The translations under genes and the position numbers were made by a program. Shown one piece after another: positions 34,158 through 42,280 of a stretch of DNA of 64,000 nucleotides (within the stretch, counting starts at the first letter, position 1; every line of letters begins with the position of its first letter). The notes beneath the pieces were generated by a model. The model ran no database searches. It saw nothing but the letters and a program-made list of their open reading frames with translations, and was not told the origin of the DNA. Origin of the DNA: M3007 sp044230315 (GTDB lineage: Bacteria; Bacteroidota; Bacteroidia; Chitinophagales; Saprospiraceae); assembly GCA_044230315.1 (NCBI GenBank), contig JBGARJ010000025.1, forward strand, positions 1 through 64,000, read 5' to 3'.

Positions 34158-35189
34158 ATGAAAGTAGCCGTCGTCGGCGCCACCGGCTTAGTCGGAACCA
34201 AAATGCTTCAGGTGCTTGCGGAGCGCCAGTTTCCTGTTACGCGTTTATTCCCGGTCGCTTCCGAGCGCTCGGTGGGCAAGACCATCAAGTTTCAGGGAAA
34301 ACGCTATAAGATCATCAGTATGGCCGATGCGGTGGCTAAAAAGCCTGACGTGGCCATTTTCAGCGCCGGCGGCAGTGTTTCCAAGGAATGGGCGCCAAAA
34401 TTTGCGGAGGTCGGCACGTTTGTCATAGACAACTCCAGCGCCTGGCGCATGGAACCCGATAAAAAACTGGTGGTACCGGAAGTGAACGCCCACGTACTGA
34501 CGAGGCAGGACCTGATCATCGCCAACCCCAATTGCTCCACCATCCAGATGGTAGTGGCACTCAAGCCACTGCACGACCGGTATCATATCAAGCGGATCGT
34601 GGTCAGTACCTACCAGTCGGTAACCGGCACCGGAGTGAAGGCCGTCAATCAGCTCCTCAGCGAGCGCAAGGGCAAACCGGGCCAGAAGGCCTATCCGTAT
34701 CCGATCGACCTGAATTTGTTGCCGCATATCGATGTTTTTCTCGATAACGGGTACACCAAGGAAGAGATGAAAATGGTCAATGAGACCAAAAAAATCATGG
34801 GCGACGATAGCATCCGGGTGACGGCTACTACCGTGCGGGTGCCCGTAATGGGCGGGCACTCGGAGGCCGTGAACGTGGAATTCGATCGCGATTTTGACCT
34901 GGCCGAAGTGCGCAGCCTCCTGGAGCGGGCGCCCGGCGTAATCGTGGTGGACGATCCCGCCAACCTCAAGTACCCGATGCCGCTGGATGCGCACGACAAA
35001 GACGACGTGTTCGTCGGCCGGCTTCGCCGCGACGAAAGCCAGCCCAACACCCTCAATCTATGGGTCGTGTCGGACAACCTCCGGAAGGGCGCCGCCACCA
35101 ACGCAATTCAAATTGCAGAATACCTGCTGGAAAAAGGAATTTTGAAACAAAAACGCCAAAAAACACAAAAAAAACCTATTTCAGTATAA
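34158..35189 (+). CDS. asd: Aspartate-semialdehyde dehydrogenase
   Basis: The 343-residue NADP-dependent enzyme makes aspartate semialdehyde for lysine, threonine, methionine and diaminopimelate synthesis. It has MKVAVVGATGLVGTKML (nucleotide loop), the catalytic Cys in NPNCSTIQM, and the C-terminal LRRDESQPNTLNLWVVSDNLRKGAATNAIQIAE. The frame is open upstream to 34002, but the ATG at 34158 gives the family start and sits just after the -7 box. Confidence 0.96.
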   Translation: MKVAVVGATGLVGTKMLQVLAERQFPVTRLFPVASERSVGKTIKFQGKRYKIISMADAVAKKPDVAIFSAGGSVSKEWAPKFAEVGTFVIDNSSAWRMEPDKKLVVPEVNAHVLTRQDLIIANPNCSTIQMVVALKPLHDRYHIKRIVVSTYQSVTGTGVKAVNQLLSERKGKPGQKAYPYPIDLNLLPHIDVFLDNGYTKEEMKMVNETKKIMGDDSIRVTATTVRVPVMGGHSEAVNVEFDRDFDLAEVRSLLERAPGVIVVDDPANLKYPMPLDAHDKDDVFVGRLRRDESQPNTLNLWVVSDNLRKGAATNAIQIAEYLLEKGILKQKRQKTQKKPISV

Positions 35190-35264
35190 ATTTGTGCAGC
35201 CAGACCATGCGTCAACACTGTATGTCCACTGTTTAATTGTCTACCGTATAACTGTTGTTTTACA

Positions 35265-36755
35265 ATGAAGAACAAGATCGTAGTTTGGGGAACCAACGCT
35301 GAAAATGAAAAAGTACTGATCGCTTTGGAGTTAAAAGCCGACACCAACAAAGTACTCCTCTACACCTTCCCGGAAGCCGCGACTTCTGAGGAGTTTGTCA
35401 ATAAAATGATGGCGGAATGGAGATCCGGCGGCGAGGTCGCCTTCCCGGAAGACCACACTACCCTGGAACGCGAGTTGAGTGTGACCGAAAGCCTTCTGCC
35501 GGATGATTTAAAGGTAGAACGAGGCGACCTGATCCAGCGCGCCCAAACCGAGTGGCACTTCGCCGTGCTATCGGCCAAACTGCACAAGGCATACGAGCAG
35601 GAATTGGCCGAATTCAAAGAAAAGGTTCAGGCCCTGGGCGCATACGACCATAACCTCTGGGACAGCCTGCGCGGCTTTTGGGACAAAGTGCAGGAACAAG
35701 CCCGCGAGCGGAACCTGTTTCGCGACCATGCCGACAACCTGCGCGATAACATCAACACCCTTTTCGACGAACTGAAGCAAATGCGGACCCGCGTGCAGGA
35801 TGAATTCATGACTGCATCGCAAAACGTATATGCCGACTTCAATAAAGCACTGGAAGACATTGAAACCCGGATCGCCAGCGGCGGCAGCAAGTTGAACGCC
35901 GTTTTCGAGGATTTGAAAAAACTCCAACGGCGCTATCGTGACGCCAAGATGAGCAACGAGCACCGCAACCAACTCTGGGAACGCCTCGATGGCGCGTTTA
36001 AAAAAGCCAAAGAACGGAAATTCGGACCCTCTGCCAATGAAGGCTCCCTGGTCGAACGCCACGAACGCCGCCTCGGCGGCCTGCGCGACGCCATTCGCCG
36101 CATGGAGGACAGCATCAAACGCGACGAAGAAGAACTCCATTTCCAACAGAAAAAAGTCGCGACCACTGAGGGCCAACTGGAAGCGCAGATCCGCAGCGCC
36201 AAGATCAAAATGATCGAAGAACGCGTTGCTTCCAAACGCGACAAGCTGGCTGAGATGAACCAAACCCGCTCCGATGTGGAGCGGCAGATCAATATCGCCA
36301 AGGAAAAGGAGAACAAGCGCTCGGAGAAAGAAGCCGATCGCCAGAAATTCGAAGAAGCCAAAGCAGCGGCTAAAGAGGAAATCGCAGCGTCGATCACGTC
36401 AAATGCCCCGGAACATACCGACGCCGAACCGGCACAGCCGGAGCCCGAACCGGAAAGTCTGCTTAAAGCGGCCGGGAACGTGTTGGGCGAAGCCCTGGAA
36501 GATGTAGTCGATAGCGTAAAAGCCGTCGGCAAAGTGCTGGGCCAAAAGGCCGATGAAATGCTCGACGAGGCCATAGAGAAGGCAGAGGATGTCGTGGAAG
36601 TCCTCACGAAAGACAAGAAAAAGAAAGCGCCGGCAAAGAAGAAACCGGAAGCCACCGAACCGGAAACGGTCGAGGCGGCTCCGGATGCACCGGCGGCCGA
36701 GCCCGCGGCGGATAGCGCGGCCGGTGATACACCGGAGGAGGAAACAAAGGAGTAG
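35265..36755 (+). CDS. Coiled-coil protein with acidic Ala/Pro-rich tail
   Basis: The 496-residue protein starts with a small alpha/beta domain (KNKIVVWGTNAENEKVLIALELK), followed by long helical segments predicted as coiled coil (about residues 75-380; WERLDGAFKKAKERKFG resembles DUF349). Another helix with LLKAAGNVLGEALEDVVDSVKAVGKVLGQ then precedes a low-complexity tail of Lys, Ala, Pro and Glu. It is soluble and highly charged. A structural or DNA/envelope-associated role is possible; I cannot assign one. It is transcribed from its own unit and ends at a strong bidirectional terminator. Confidence 0.75.
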   Translation: MKNKIVVWGTNAENEKVLIALELKADTNKVLLYTFPEAATSEEFVNKMMAEWRSGGEVAFPEDHTTLERELSVTESLLPDDLKVERGDLIQRAQTEWHFAVLSAKLHKAYEQELAEFKEKVQALGAYDHNLWDSLRGFWDKVQEQARERNLFRDHADNLRDNINTLFDELKQMRTRVQDEFMTASQNVYADFNKALEDIETRIASGGSKLNAVFEDLKKLQRRYRDAKMSNEHRNQLWERLDGAFKKAKERKFGPSANEGSLVERHERRLGGLRDAIRRMEDSIKRDEEELHFQQKKVATTEGQLEAQIRSAKIKMIEERVASKRDKLAEMNQTRSDVERQINIAKEKENKRSEKEADRQKFEEAKAAAKEEIAASITSNAPEHTDAEPAQPEPEPESLLKAAGNVLGEALEDVVDSVKAVGKVLGQKADEMLDEAIEKAEDVVEVLTKDKKKKAPAKKKPEATEPETVEAAPDAPAAEPAADSAAGDTPEEETKE

Positions 36756-36782
36756 AATCGCCGCCGCAGGTCGGCGTGCAGT

Positions 36783-36831
36783 AAAAAAAATCACCGCAAT
36801 AGCTCATGCAGCCATTGCGGTGATTTTTTTT
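36783..36831. terminator. Bidirectional terminator between convergent genes
   Basis: A run of A, ATCACCGCAAT, a 13-nt loop, ATTGCGGTGAT and a run of T form an 11-bp perfect stem plus A/T ends, suitable in both directions. It separates the coiled-coil gene (plus) and the dipeptidase gene (minus). Confidence 0.92.
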
Positions 36832-36879
36832 GCCGGGGATCGACCGGAAACATCATACCCGGTGGCAAATCGCAGGCGC

Positions 36880-38064
36880 TCAATGCTCGTTGGCCCGCCA
36901 AACCCGGAGCATGTTCTGGGAGCAAATTTTCCGGATGTCGCGTTTGCTGTAGCCCCGGTGCAGCAGCTCGGCAATCAGATTGGGGTACATGCTAACATCG
37001 GCCATGTCGGCAGGCAGGGCCAGTCCCACGCCATCGAAGTCGCCTCCAAACCCCACATAATCAATGCCAACGAGGTTTTTGATGTGGTCGATGTGGTCGG
37101 CGATGTCGCGTACGCTGATCCCGGTTTTCAGCAGCTCGGCTGCCATAAACCGGCGGCCTTCTTCCGAGTTTTCATCGAGGCCTTTATCCTTCATGTCTTT
37201 TTCTGCCTGCAGGTACGCATCGCGGCTGCGCGTACTCAAAAAATAGTGGCTGAACGGCACCTGGATAACCCCGCCGTTGCGCGCAATGGCCCGGATAAGC
37301 GTGTCGGGCAGGTTGCGCTGGTAGCCCGGAGTGAAATACCGGCAGGCGCTGTGGGTAGCGATCACGGGTTTGGTGGTCACTTCCAGCACCTCCCAGATGG
37401 CGTCGTCGGTCAAATGGCTTACATCGACCAGGATGCCGGCCCGGTTCATGGCGCGCACCACGTCGCGACCAAAACCACTGAGCCCGCCAAAGGTATTCAG
37501 CGTGTCGTAGGACGAGTCGGAAATTTGATTGTCCCGGCTGTGGGTGAGCGTAATGTACCGGATGCCGCGCTTATAAAAATAATCGACATCGCTTAACGAT
37601 TCAACCGGCGAACCGTTTTCCATACCCATCGGCAGCGAGATAATGCCTTTTTTGAAATTAGTCTGAATGTCATCGGCATGCAAGGCCAGCGCAAATTTGT
37701 CGGGATAGGCCTTTACCACAGCATACACCATATCGATGAGCGAATCGGCCACTTGTCTGGAGCGGCCTGGCTGATCCTGATAACTGGCCGGTATATAGAT
37801 CGACATAAATGGGCCGTAGAGCCCACCTTTTACCGCCCGTTCATAATCAAAATTCCCGGTGGGATGCTTGAGGGCAAGCGCTGTGTAACCGGGCGTGTAC
37901 CATTCCTTGTGCTCCACCAGGCTCCAGGGAAAATCCACATGCGTGTCGATAACCGGCGTCTTTTTTAATACATCGCGGGCGCGCTGCAGGTACGGATCGG
38001 CATTGGTTTGAGTCATGCAGCAGGTGGCGTTGAGCAACAAAGCCAGGATTGCAAGTTTTTTCAT
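36880..38064 (-). CDS. Membrane dipeptidase (peptidase M19)
   Basis: The 394-residue protein has a signal peptide (MKKLAILALLLNATCCM, possibly a lipobox) and a TIM-barrel M19 domain. Zinc ligands are visible in IDTHVDFPW (His-x-Asp), in VDVSHLTDDAIW and in VIATHSACRYFTPGYQRNL. M19 enzymes cleave dipeptides, including D-containing and cysteinylglycine substrates. It is a stand-alone gene. The substrate is not evident. Confidence 0.92.
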   Translation of the reverse strand: MKKLAILALLLNATCCMTQTNADPYLQRARDVLKKTPVIDTHVDFPWSLVEHKEWYTPGYTALALKHPTGNFDYERAVKGGLYGPFMSIYIPASYQDQPGRSRQVADSLIDMVYAVVKAYPDKFALALHADDIQTNFKKGIISLPMGMENGSPVESLSDVDYFYKRGIRYITLTHSRDNQISDSSYDTLNTFGGLSGFGRDVVRAMNRAGILVDVSHLTDDAIWEVLEVTTKPVIATHSACRYFTPGYQRNLPDTLIRAIARNGGVIQVPFSHYFLSTRSRDAYLQAEKDMKDKGLDENSEEGRRFMAAELLKTGISVRDIADHIDHIKNLVGIDYVGFGGDFDGVGLALPADMADVSMYPNLIAELLHRGYSKRDIRKICSQNMLRVWRANEH

Positions 38065-38080
38065 GGAGGAGACGTGGTTT

Positions 38081-38243
38081 AGAACATGTTTGGAATTTCA
38101 TGCTGCGGCGAAAATGGAAAAATTTTGTTTCAAACTTCGTTAAAATTTTCGCCAGAGGCGTCGGGCGATGGCTGCAAATTTTGGCTTCTCTGAAACAAAA
38201 TTTGCTTGCTTTCGCTCCTGCACCGAAAATTTAAACACGCTCT
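38081..38243. repeat. Palindromic repeat, AGAACATGTTTGG family (copy c, large and degenerate)
   Basis: AGAACATGTTTGGAATTTC at 38081 is paired with a degenerate right arm (AAACACGCTCT at about 38233-38243), enclosing about 135 bp with an inner imperfect inverted repeat (GTTTCAAACTT..., AATTTTCGCC, AAATTTTGGC). The right end touches the stop codon of the minus-strand gene at 38243. The left arm with GGAATTTCATGC matches copy d. Confidence 0.5.
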
Positions 38244-38596
38244 TAGTCTTTTTCCAGGTGAAATCGATGAAAGGCCCGGTGCGCTACGGGAGCAATGATA
38301 ATCCCGATGGTAGAGATAAACACCACTCCGCTGAGCAGCGCATATACGGATGCGAACCACTTTCCCGCGTCGGTGTCGATCGGGTTGGTCGGCCCCATGC
38401 CGGAAAGGATCATTGAGGCATTCAGCAGGCTGTCAATCCAGGTGAAACCACAGGTCGCATGATATCCCCAAATCCCCAGCAGCAAGAAAAACAATAACAA
38501 TACGGTGCCGGCCAGGATATTGCGAAGCACCCGTTTGTGATACCGGTGTCGAGACGCCAAGGGGTCGGTCATGCGTTCAAAATGCAGGAAATCCAT
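38243..38596 (-). CDS. Two-helix membrane protein with channel-like layout
   Basis: The 117-residue protein has a basic N-terminus (ASRHRYHKRVLRN), a first helix (LAGTVLLLFFLLLGIWGYHAT), a hydrophobic re-entrant-like stretch (TWIDSLLNASMILSGMGPTNP), a second helix (SVYALLSGVVFISTIGIIIAP) and a basic tail. The order helix-pore-helix is that of two-TM ion channels, but the selectivity-filter sequence TVGYGD is replaced by SGMGPTNP. I do not recognise a named family. The start could also be the Met at 38623. Confidence 0.65.
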   Translation of the reverse strand: MDFLHFERMTDPLASRHRYHKRVLRNILAGTVLLLFFLLLGIWGYHATCGFTWIDSLLNASMILSGMGPTNPIDTDAGKWFASVYALLSGVVFISTIGIIIAPVAHRAFHRFHLEKD

Positions 38597-38772
38597 AGAT
38601 GCGTTGGTATGGTGTAGATGCAAATATGGTGCAATTTCGATGGCAAATCACCGGGCAGCCCAACCCTTTGGTTGAAACGGGCGCGGGGCAGGGTATAAAA
38701 AAAGTACCCCGGCAATGCGGCAGCATGGATGGTTTGCCATGCTGCCGAAATGCCGGGGTGAGTTTGTAACGG

Positions 38773-38807
38773 TAAACATGTACTGGCGCCGAATTCCAGA
38801 CATGTTC
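38773..38807. repeat. Short palindromic repeat, AGAACATGTTTGG family (variant copy e)
   Basis: AAACATGTACTGG and CCAGACATGTTCG form an imperfect stem around GCGCCGAATT. The flanks TAACGG and GTTATT also echo the family. It is directly before the 146-bp element. Confidence 0.5.
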
Positions 38808-38815
38808 GTTATTTC

Positions 38816-38961
38816 AATAGTCCGGTACATTTTGCTGTTGGCGCCCTCGTCAACAGCGATATTTTGTTGAAAATCAAGCCTTAACGCCGTTGTTGGCGTC
38901 CTCGCCAACAACATGCTCCACACTTCATTTTCAAGGGTTTGCAAAAACCTACCGGACTATT
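38816..38961. mobile_element. 146-bp miniature inverted-repeat element
   Basis: The element has perfect 12-bp terminal inverted repeats, AATAGTCCGGTA at 38816-38827 and TACCGGACTATT at 38950-38961. Inside are a 22-nt hairpin region (GTTGTTGGCGTCCTCGCCAACAAC) and a pair TTGAAAATCA/CTTCATTTTCAA. It lies between the channel-like gene and secDF, whose stop codon is 10 bp beyond. A second copy starts at 63885. It has no coding capacity. Confidence 0.75.
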
Positions 38962-38971
38962 CTTATTTAGC

Positions 38972-41900
38972 CTACACTTTCACTTTTTTCGAAGCCCCGG
39001 ATGAAGCGCCTGGTTTGTTTTCGATCACCTGGCCGGTAATCACTTTCTCTGCTGTCATATCCACCACCAGGGCCGAAGCGACAAACACCGAAGAATAGGT
39101 CCCGAAGAACATCCCCACGAGCATGCCGAACGCAAAGCCCTTGATGGCCCCGCCGCCGAAAAGGAACAGCAATAACACCACCGCGATGATCGTACCGGAC
39201 GTGATCAAGGTACGGCTTAGTGTGGTGTTGATCGCCAGGTTAAACACTTCCTCCTTGGGCCTGCCCGCGTAGGTATTGATAAACTCGCGAATCCGGTCGT
39301 AAACGATCACCGTATCGTTGACGGAGAAACCGATGACCGTCAGGATACAGGCAATGATCGCCTGGTCGATTTCAAGAGAGAAGGATACGATACCGTGCAG
39401 TGCAGTGAAGAAAGTCAGGGTGATCAATACGTCGTGGAACAAAGCGACCACGGCGCCCATTGAAAACTGCCATTTGCGGAAGCGGATGAGCAGGTACAGG
39501 AAGATGGCCAAAAGCGACCAGATAGTGGCTTTTAACGAAGAACTCCGGATATCGTCGGCAATAGTAGGACCCACCTGGCTCGACGCCGTGATATGCGTGC
39601 CGTGGCCGTCGGTGTTTTTAAAGTCAGCCAAGTCGGTCTTAATGCCTGCTTTTTCGAGCCCTTCGTGCAGTTTGGCCGTCACTTGATCCATCACATCGCT
39701 GCCTTGCGCATTGATCATGTAGGATGTGGTGATATTGTACGTATTTTCCGTGCTGACGGCTTTTACGATCGGGTTGCCACCGAAGGCATCCGTCAGTGCC
39801 GGGCGCAGTTGTTCAGGGTCTACTTTGTGATCGAACTGGACGTTGAACGAATAGCCGCCTTTGAAATCGACCCCAAGTTCGAACCCGCGGAGCATAAAGG
39901 CGACGATCCCGATCACGATGATCGAACCGGAAAACAGGTACGCCCACCTCCGTTTGCCGATCCAGTCCACATTTACGCCCACCAGCCAATGCTCCGACCA
40001 GGGATGGCTGTAAGTCATTTGGGTGCCGCGGTTGATCCACCAGTCGGTTATGTACCGGCCCATCAAAATAGCGGTAAACATGGAACTGAAAATACCCACC
40101 GTCAGCACCGTACCGAAACCTTTGATCGGGCCAAGACCGAAGTACATCAGGGCCAGGGCGGTGAGCAAGGTCGTGAGGTTGGCGTCGATGATTGCGGGAA
40201 GGCCTCGGGAAAAACCGGCGAGGATAGCCTTGGCGCCGGTCACGCCGTGCCGGATCTCTTCCCGGATGCGTTCGTAGATGATTACGTTCGCATCCACGGC
40301 GCCGGCCAAGGTGAGCACGATACCGGCAATACCCGGCAAGGTAAGTACGGTACCCATGGAGGCCAGGGTGCCGATGATGAAAAAGATGTTAGCGAGCAAT
40401 GCAATCACAGCCACTATACCGCCTTTGGCATAGTAAGCGATCATAAATGCGCACAGCAAGGCTACGGAGAGCAGCAGGGCGATCAAGGACTTATTGATAT
40501 TTTCAGCGCCGAGTGATGGGCCTACCTGGCTTTCCTGTACGATGTGTGTGCCGGCGGGCAGTTTACCTACTTCGAGGATATTGCCCAGGTCTTTGGCTTC
40601 TTCGAGGCTAAAGCCGCCCGAGATGGAAGAGTGGCCGCCTTCAATCGGGTTGATAACCCGGGGGGCGCTCACGATTTCATCGTCGAGGGCGATCGCAATT
40701 TCGCGGTTGCCGCCTTCATATGCCAGGCGGGTCATATCGGCCCATACGCGCGCGCCTTCGTTGTTCATGCTCAGGCTCACGGTAATTTCTCCGGAGCTTG
40801 GATCAGGTTGGGCGCTGGCGTTGGTTACAACGGAGCCGTCGAGACGGGGTAGTTCCTGGTTGCGGAATTTCTTGAGGCCGTACAGTTCATATTTTCCGGC
40901 AGTGGAGCCTACGCCTTCCTTCTCTTCCACGGGTTTAAGGCTCCAGCGAAACATCAGGTCAACTGGGAACAGGGGCCGTATTTCCGGCCGTTCCAACAAT
41001 TCGCTGATGGCTTTGATCTTGTTTTTGTCGGCGTAGCCAAAGATAACGCTGCGGCCGTCGCCAGCCAGACTGATCTGGCTGAGCAGGGGGCCTGCCGTTT
41101 GCTGCGACTCCACATTGCGATCCACCACTTTCATCTCTTTCGGTTTGGTGGTGTCGGGCTGGCCATCGGGGCCGTTCGGATACACGTATGTGGTATCTTT
41201 TACAATCACCGGTTGTATGGCGGTAGTATCGTTGGAGAGCAGGGCTTTCAGTTTCGTGTCGGCGGTAACAAAAGCTTGTGCAATGCCTTCGTCGCCCAGG
41301 CGGTAAGTGTCCCAAAACTCCAGCTTGGCGCTTTTTTGCAGCATGTTGCGCGCGCGCTGGGGATTGTCGATGCCGGGCAGTTCCACCAAAATCAGGTCGC
41401 GCGCGGCGTCGAGGCTGACGTTGGGCTGTACCACGCCAAGTTTGTCGATACGTTGCTTGAGGCGCTTGTATGTTTCGCCTACGGTGGTATTGGCCAGTTC
41501 GCGGATCGTCCGAAGTACATCGGCGTCGGGCGAGTTAAAATTGATTTTGCTTTTCAGCGCCTCATTCCGGGCAAAGATGGAAGCCATCGATTTGCCTCCG
41601 CTCGTTTCTTTCCAGGCATTGGCAAACAAGCTGATGTAGTCCGCTTGCTGGGTGGCTTGCGCTTCGCTGGCTTTCGTTAACGCCTGCTGGAAAGCCGGAT
41701 CGGTGGAGTTGCCCGCCAGGCTTTTCAAAAAATCTTTCAGGTCGACCTGCAGCAACACACTCATGCCGCCTTTCAGGTCAAGCCCCATGGCCAACTGGCT
41801 CTTTTTCAAGTCGGCGTAGGTGAATTTTTTGATAAACGGAATTTCAAATACCGTCTCGGTCGACAACGAGTCCAAATATCCGCTGTAATAGGAGCGCCAG

Positions 41901-42049
41901 GATGTATTCGGATTCTTGGCGACTTGTTCATTTGCGAACCGGGCGGCGTTATTTTCAATACGGGCTGTCGGAATGATGAGTCCATACTGGTACAAACACA
42001 CCACAGTCAGCGCAATCAGAAAAAAACGTACAACACCTTTGCTTTGCAT
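38972..42049 (-). CDS. secDF: Fused protein translocase subunits SecD-SecF
   Basis: The 1,025-residue protein carries SecD and SecF in one chain, the usual form in Bacteroidota. The N-terminal membrane helix is followed by the SecD P1 domain (DLKGGMSVLLQVDLK; VELPGIDNPQRARNML), six helices (VGPSLGAENINKSLIA; ANVIIYERIREEIRHG), a second set starting SGSIIVIGIVAF and SecF motifs (GVDFKGGYSFNVQF; VNDTVIVYDRIREF). It uses proton-motive force to drive late steps of Sec export. A TATATTTG -7 box lies upstream. Confidence 0.95.
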   Translation of the reverse strand: MQSKGVVRFFLIALTVVCLYQYGLIIPTARIENNAARFANEQVAKNPNTSWRSYYSGYLDSLSTETVFEIPFIKKFTYADLKKSQLAMGLDLKGGMSVLLQVDLKDFLKSLAGNSTDPAFQQALTKASEAQATQQADYISLFANAWKETSGGKSMASIFARNEALKSKINFNSPDADVLRTIRELANTTVGETYKRLKQRIDKLGVVQPNVSLDAARDLILVELPGIDNPQRARNMLQKSAKLEFWDTYRLGDEGIAQAFVTADTKLKALLSNDTTAIQPVIVKDTTYVYPNGPDGQPDTTKPKEMKVVDRNVESQQTAGPLLSQISLAGDGRSVIFGYADKNKIKAISELLERPEIRPLFPVDLMFRWSLKPVEEKEGVGSTAGKYELYGLKKFRNQELPRLDGSVVTNASAQPDPSSGEITVSLSMNNEGARVWADMTRLAYEGGNREIAIALDDEIVSAPRVINPIEGGHSSISGGFSLEEAKDLGNILEVGKLPAGTHIVQESQVGPSLGAENINKSLIALLLSVALLCAFMIAYYAKGGIVAVIALLANIFFIIGTLASMGTVLTLPGIAGIVLTLAGAVDANVIIYERIREEIRHGVTGAKAILAGFSRGLPAIIDANLTTLLTALALMYFGLGPIKGFGTVLTVGIFSSMFTAILMGRYITDWWINRGTQMTYSHPWSEHWLVGVNVDWIGKRRWAYLFSGSIIVIGIVAFMLRGFELGVDFKGGYSFNVQFDHKVDPEQLRPALTDAFGGNPIVKAVSTENTYNITTSYMINAQGSDVMDQVTAKLHEGLEKAGIKTDLADFKNTDGHGTHITASSQVGPTIADDIRSSSLKATIWSLLAIFLYLLIRFRKWQFSMGAVVALFHDVLITLTFFTALHGIVSFSLEIDQAIIACILTVIGFSVNDTVIVYDRIREFINTYAGRPKEEVFNLAINTTLSRTLITSGTIIAVVLLLFLFGGGAIKGFAFGMLVGMFFGTYSSVFVASALVVDMTAEKVITGQVIENKPGASSGASKKVKV

Positions 42050-42201
42050 ACCTCTAAAAGTAAGTGATGGAGTGATTAAGTTAGTTTAGGTGCCCGGCTA
42101 CCACAGTTCATGGTTTCCGGAGAACGGAAATCTGTTTAAAATTCCGGTTGCCGAAGGCCGGACAGCCGGTACCGGACAGATACCGCTTTGAAAAAAGTGC
42201 G

Positions 42202-42209
42202 CAAATATA
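42202..42209 (-). promoter_or_regulatory. Bacteroidota -7 box for secDF
   Basis: On the minus strand the sequence is TATATTTG, about 153 bp upstream of the start of secDF. A -33 TTTG at 16 bp is short of the usual spacing. Confidence 0.45.
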
Positions 42210-42280
42210 GGTAGAACGGGCAAATCAAAAGGGATTTCGCAAAAAAACCAGCTTCATACCTCGCATAAAATAGACTTGCA

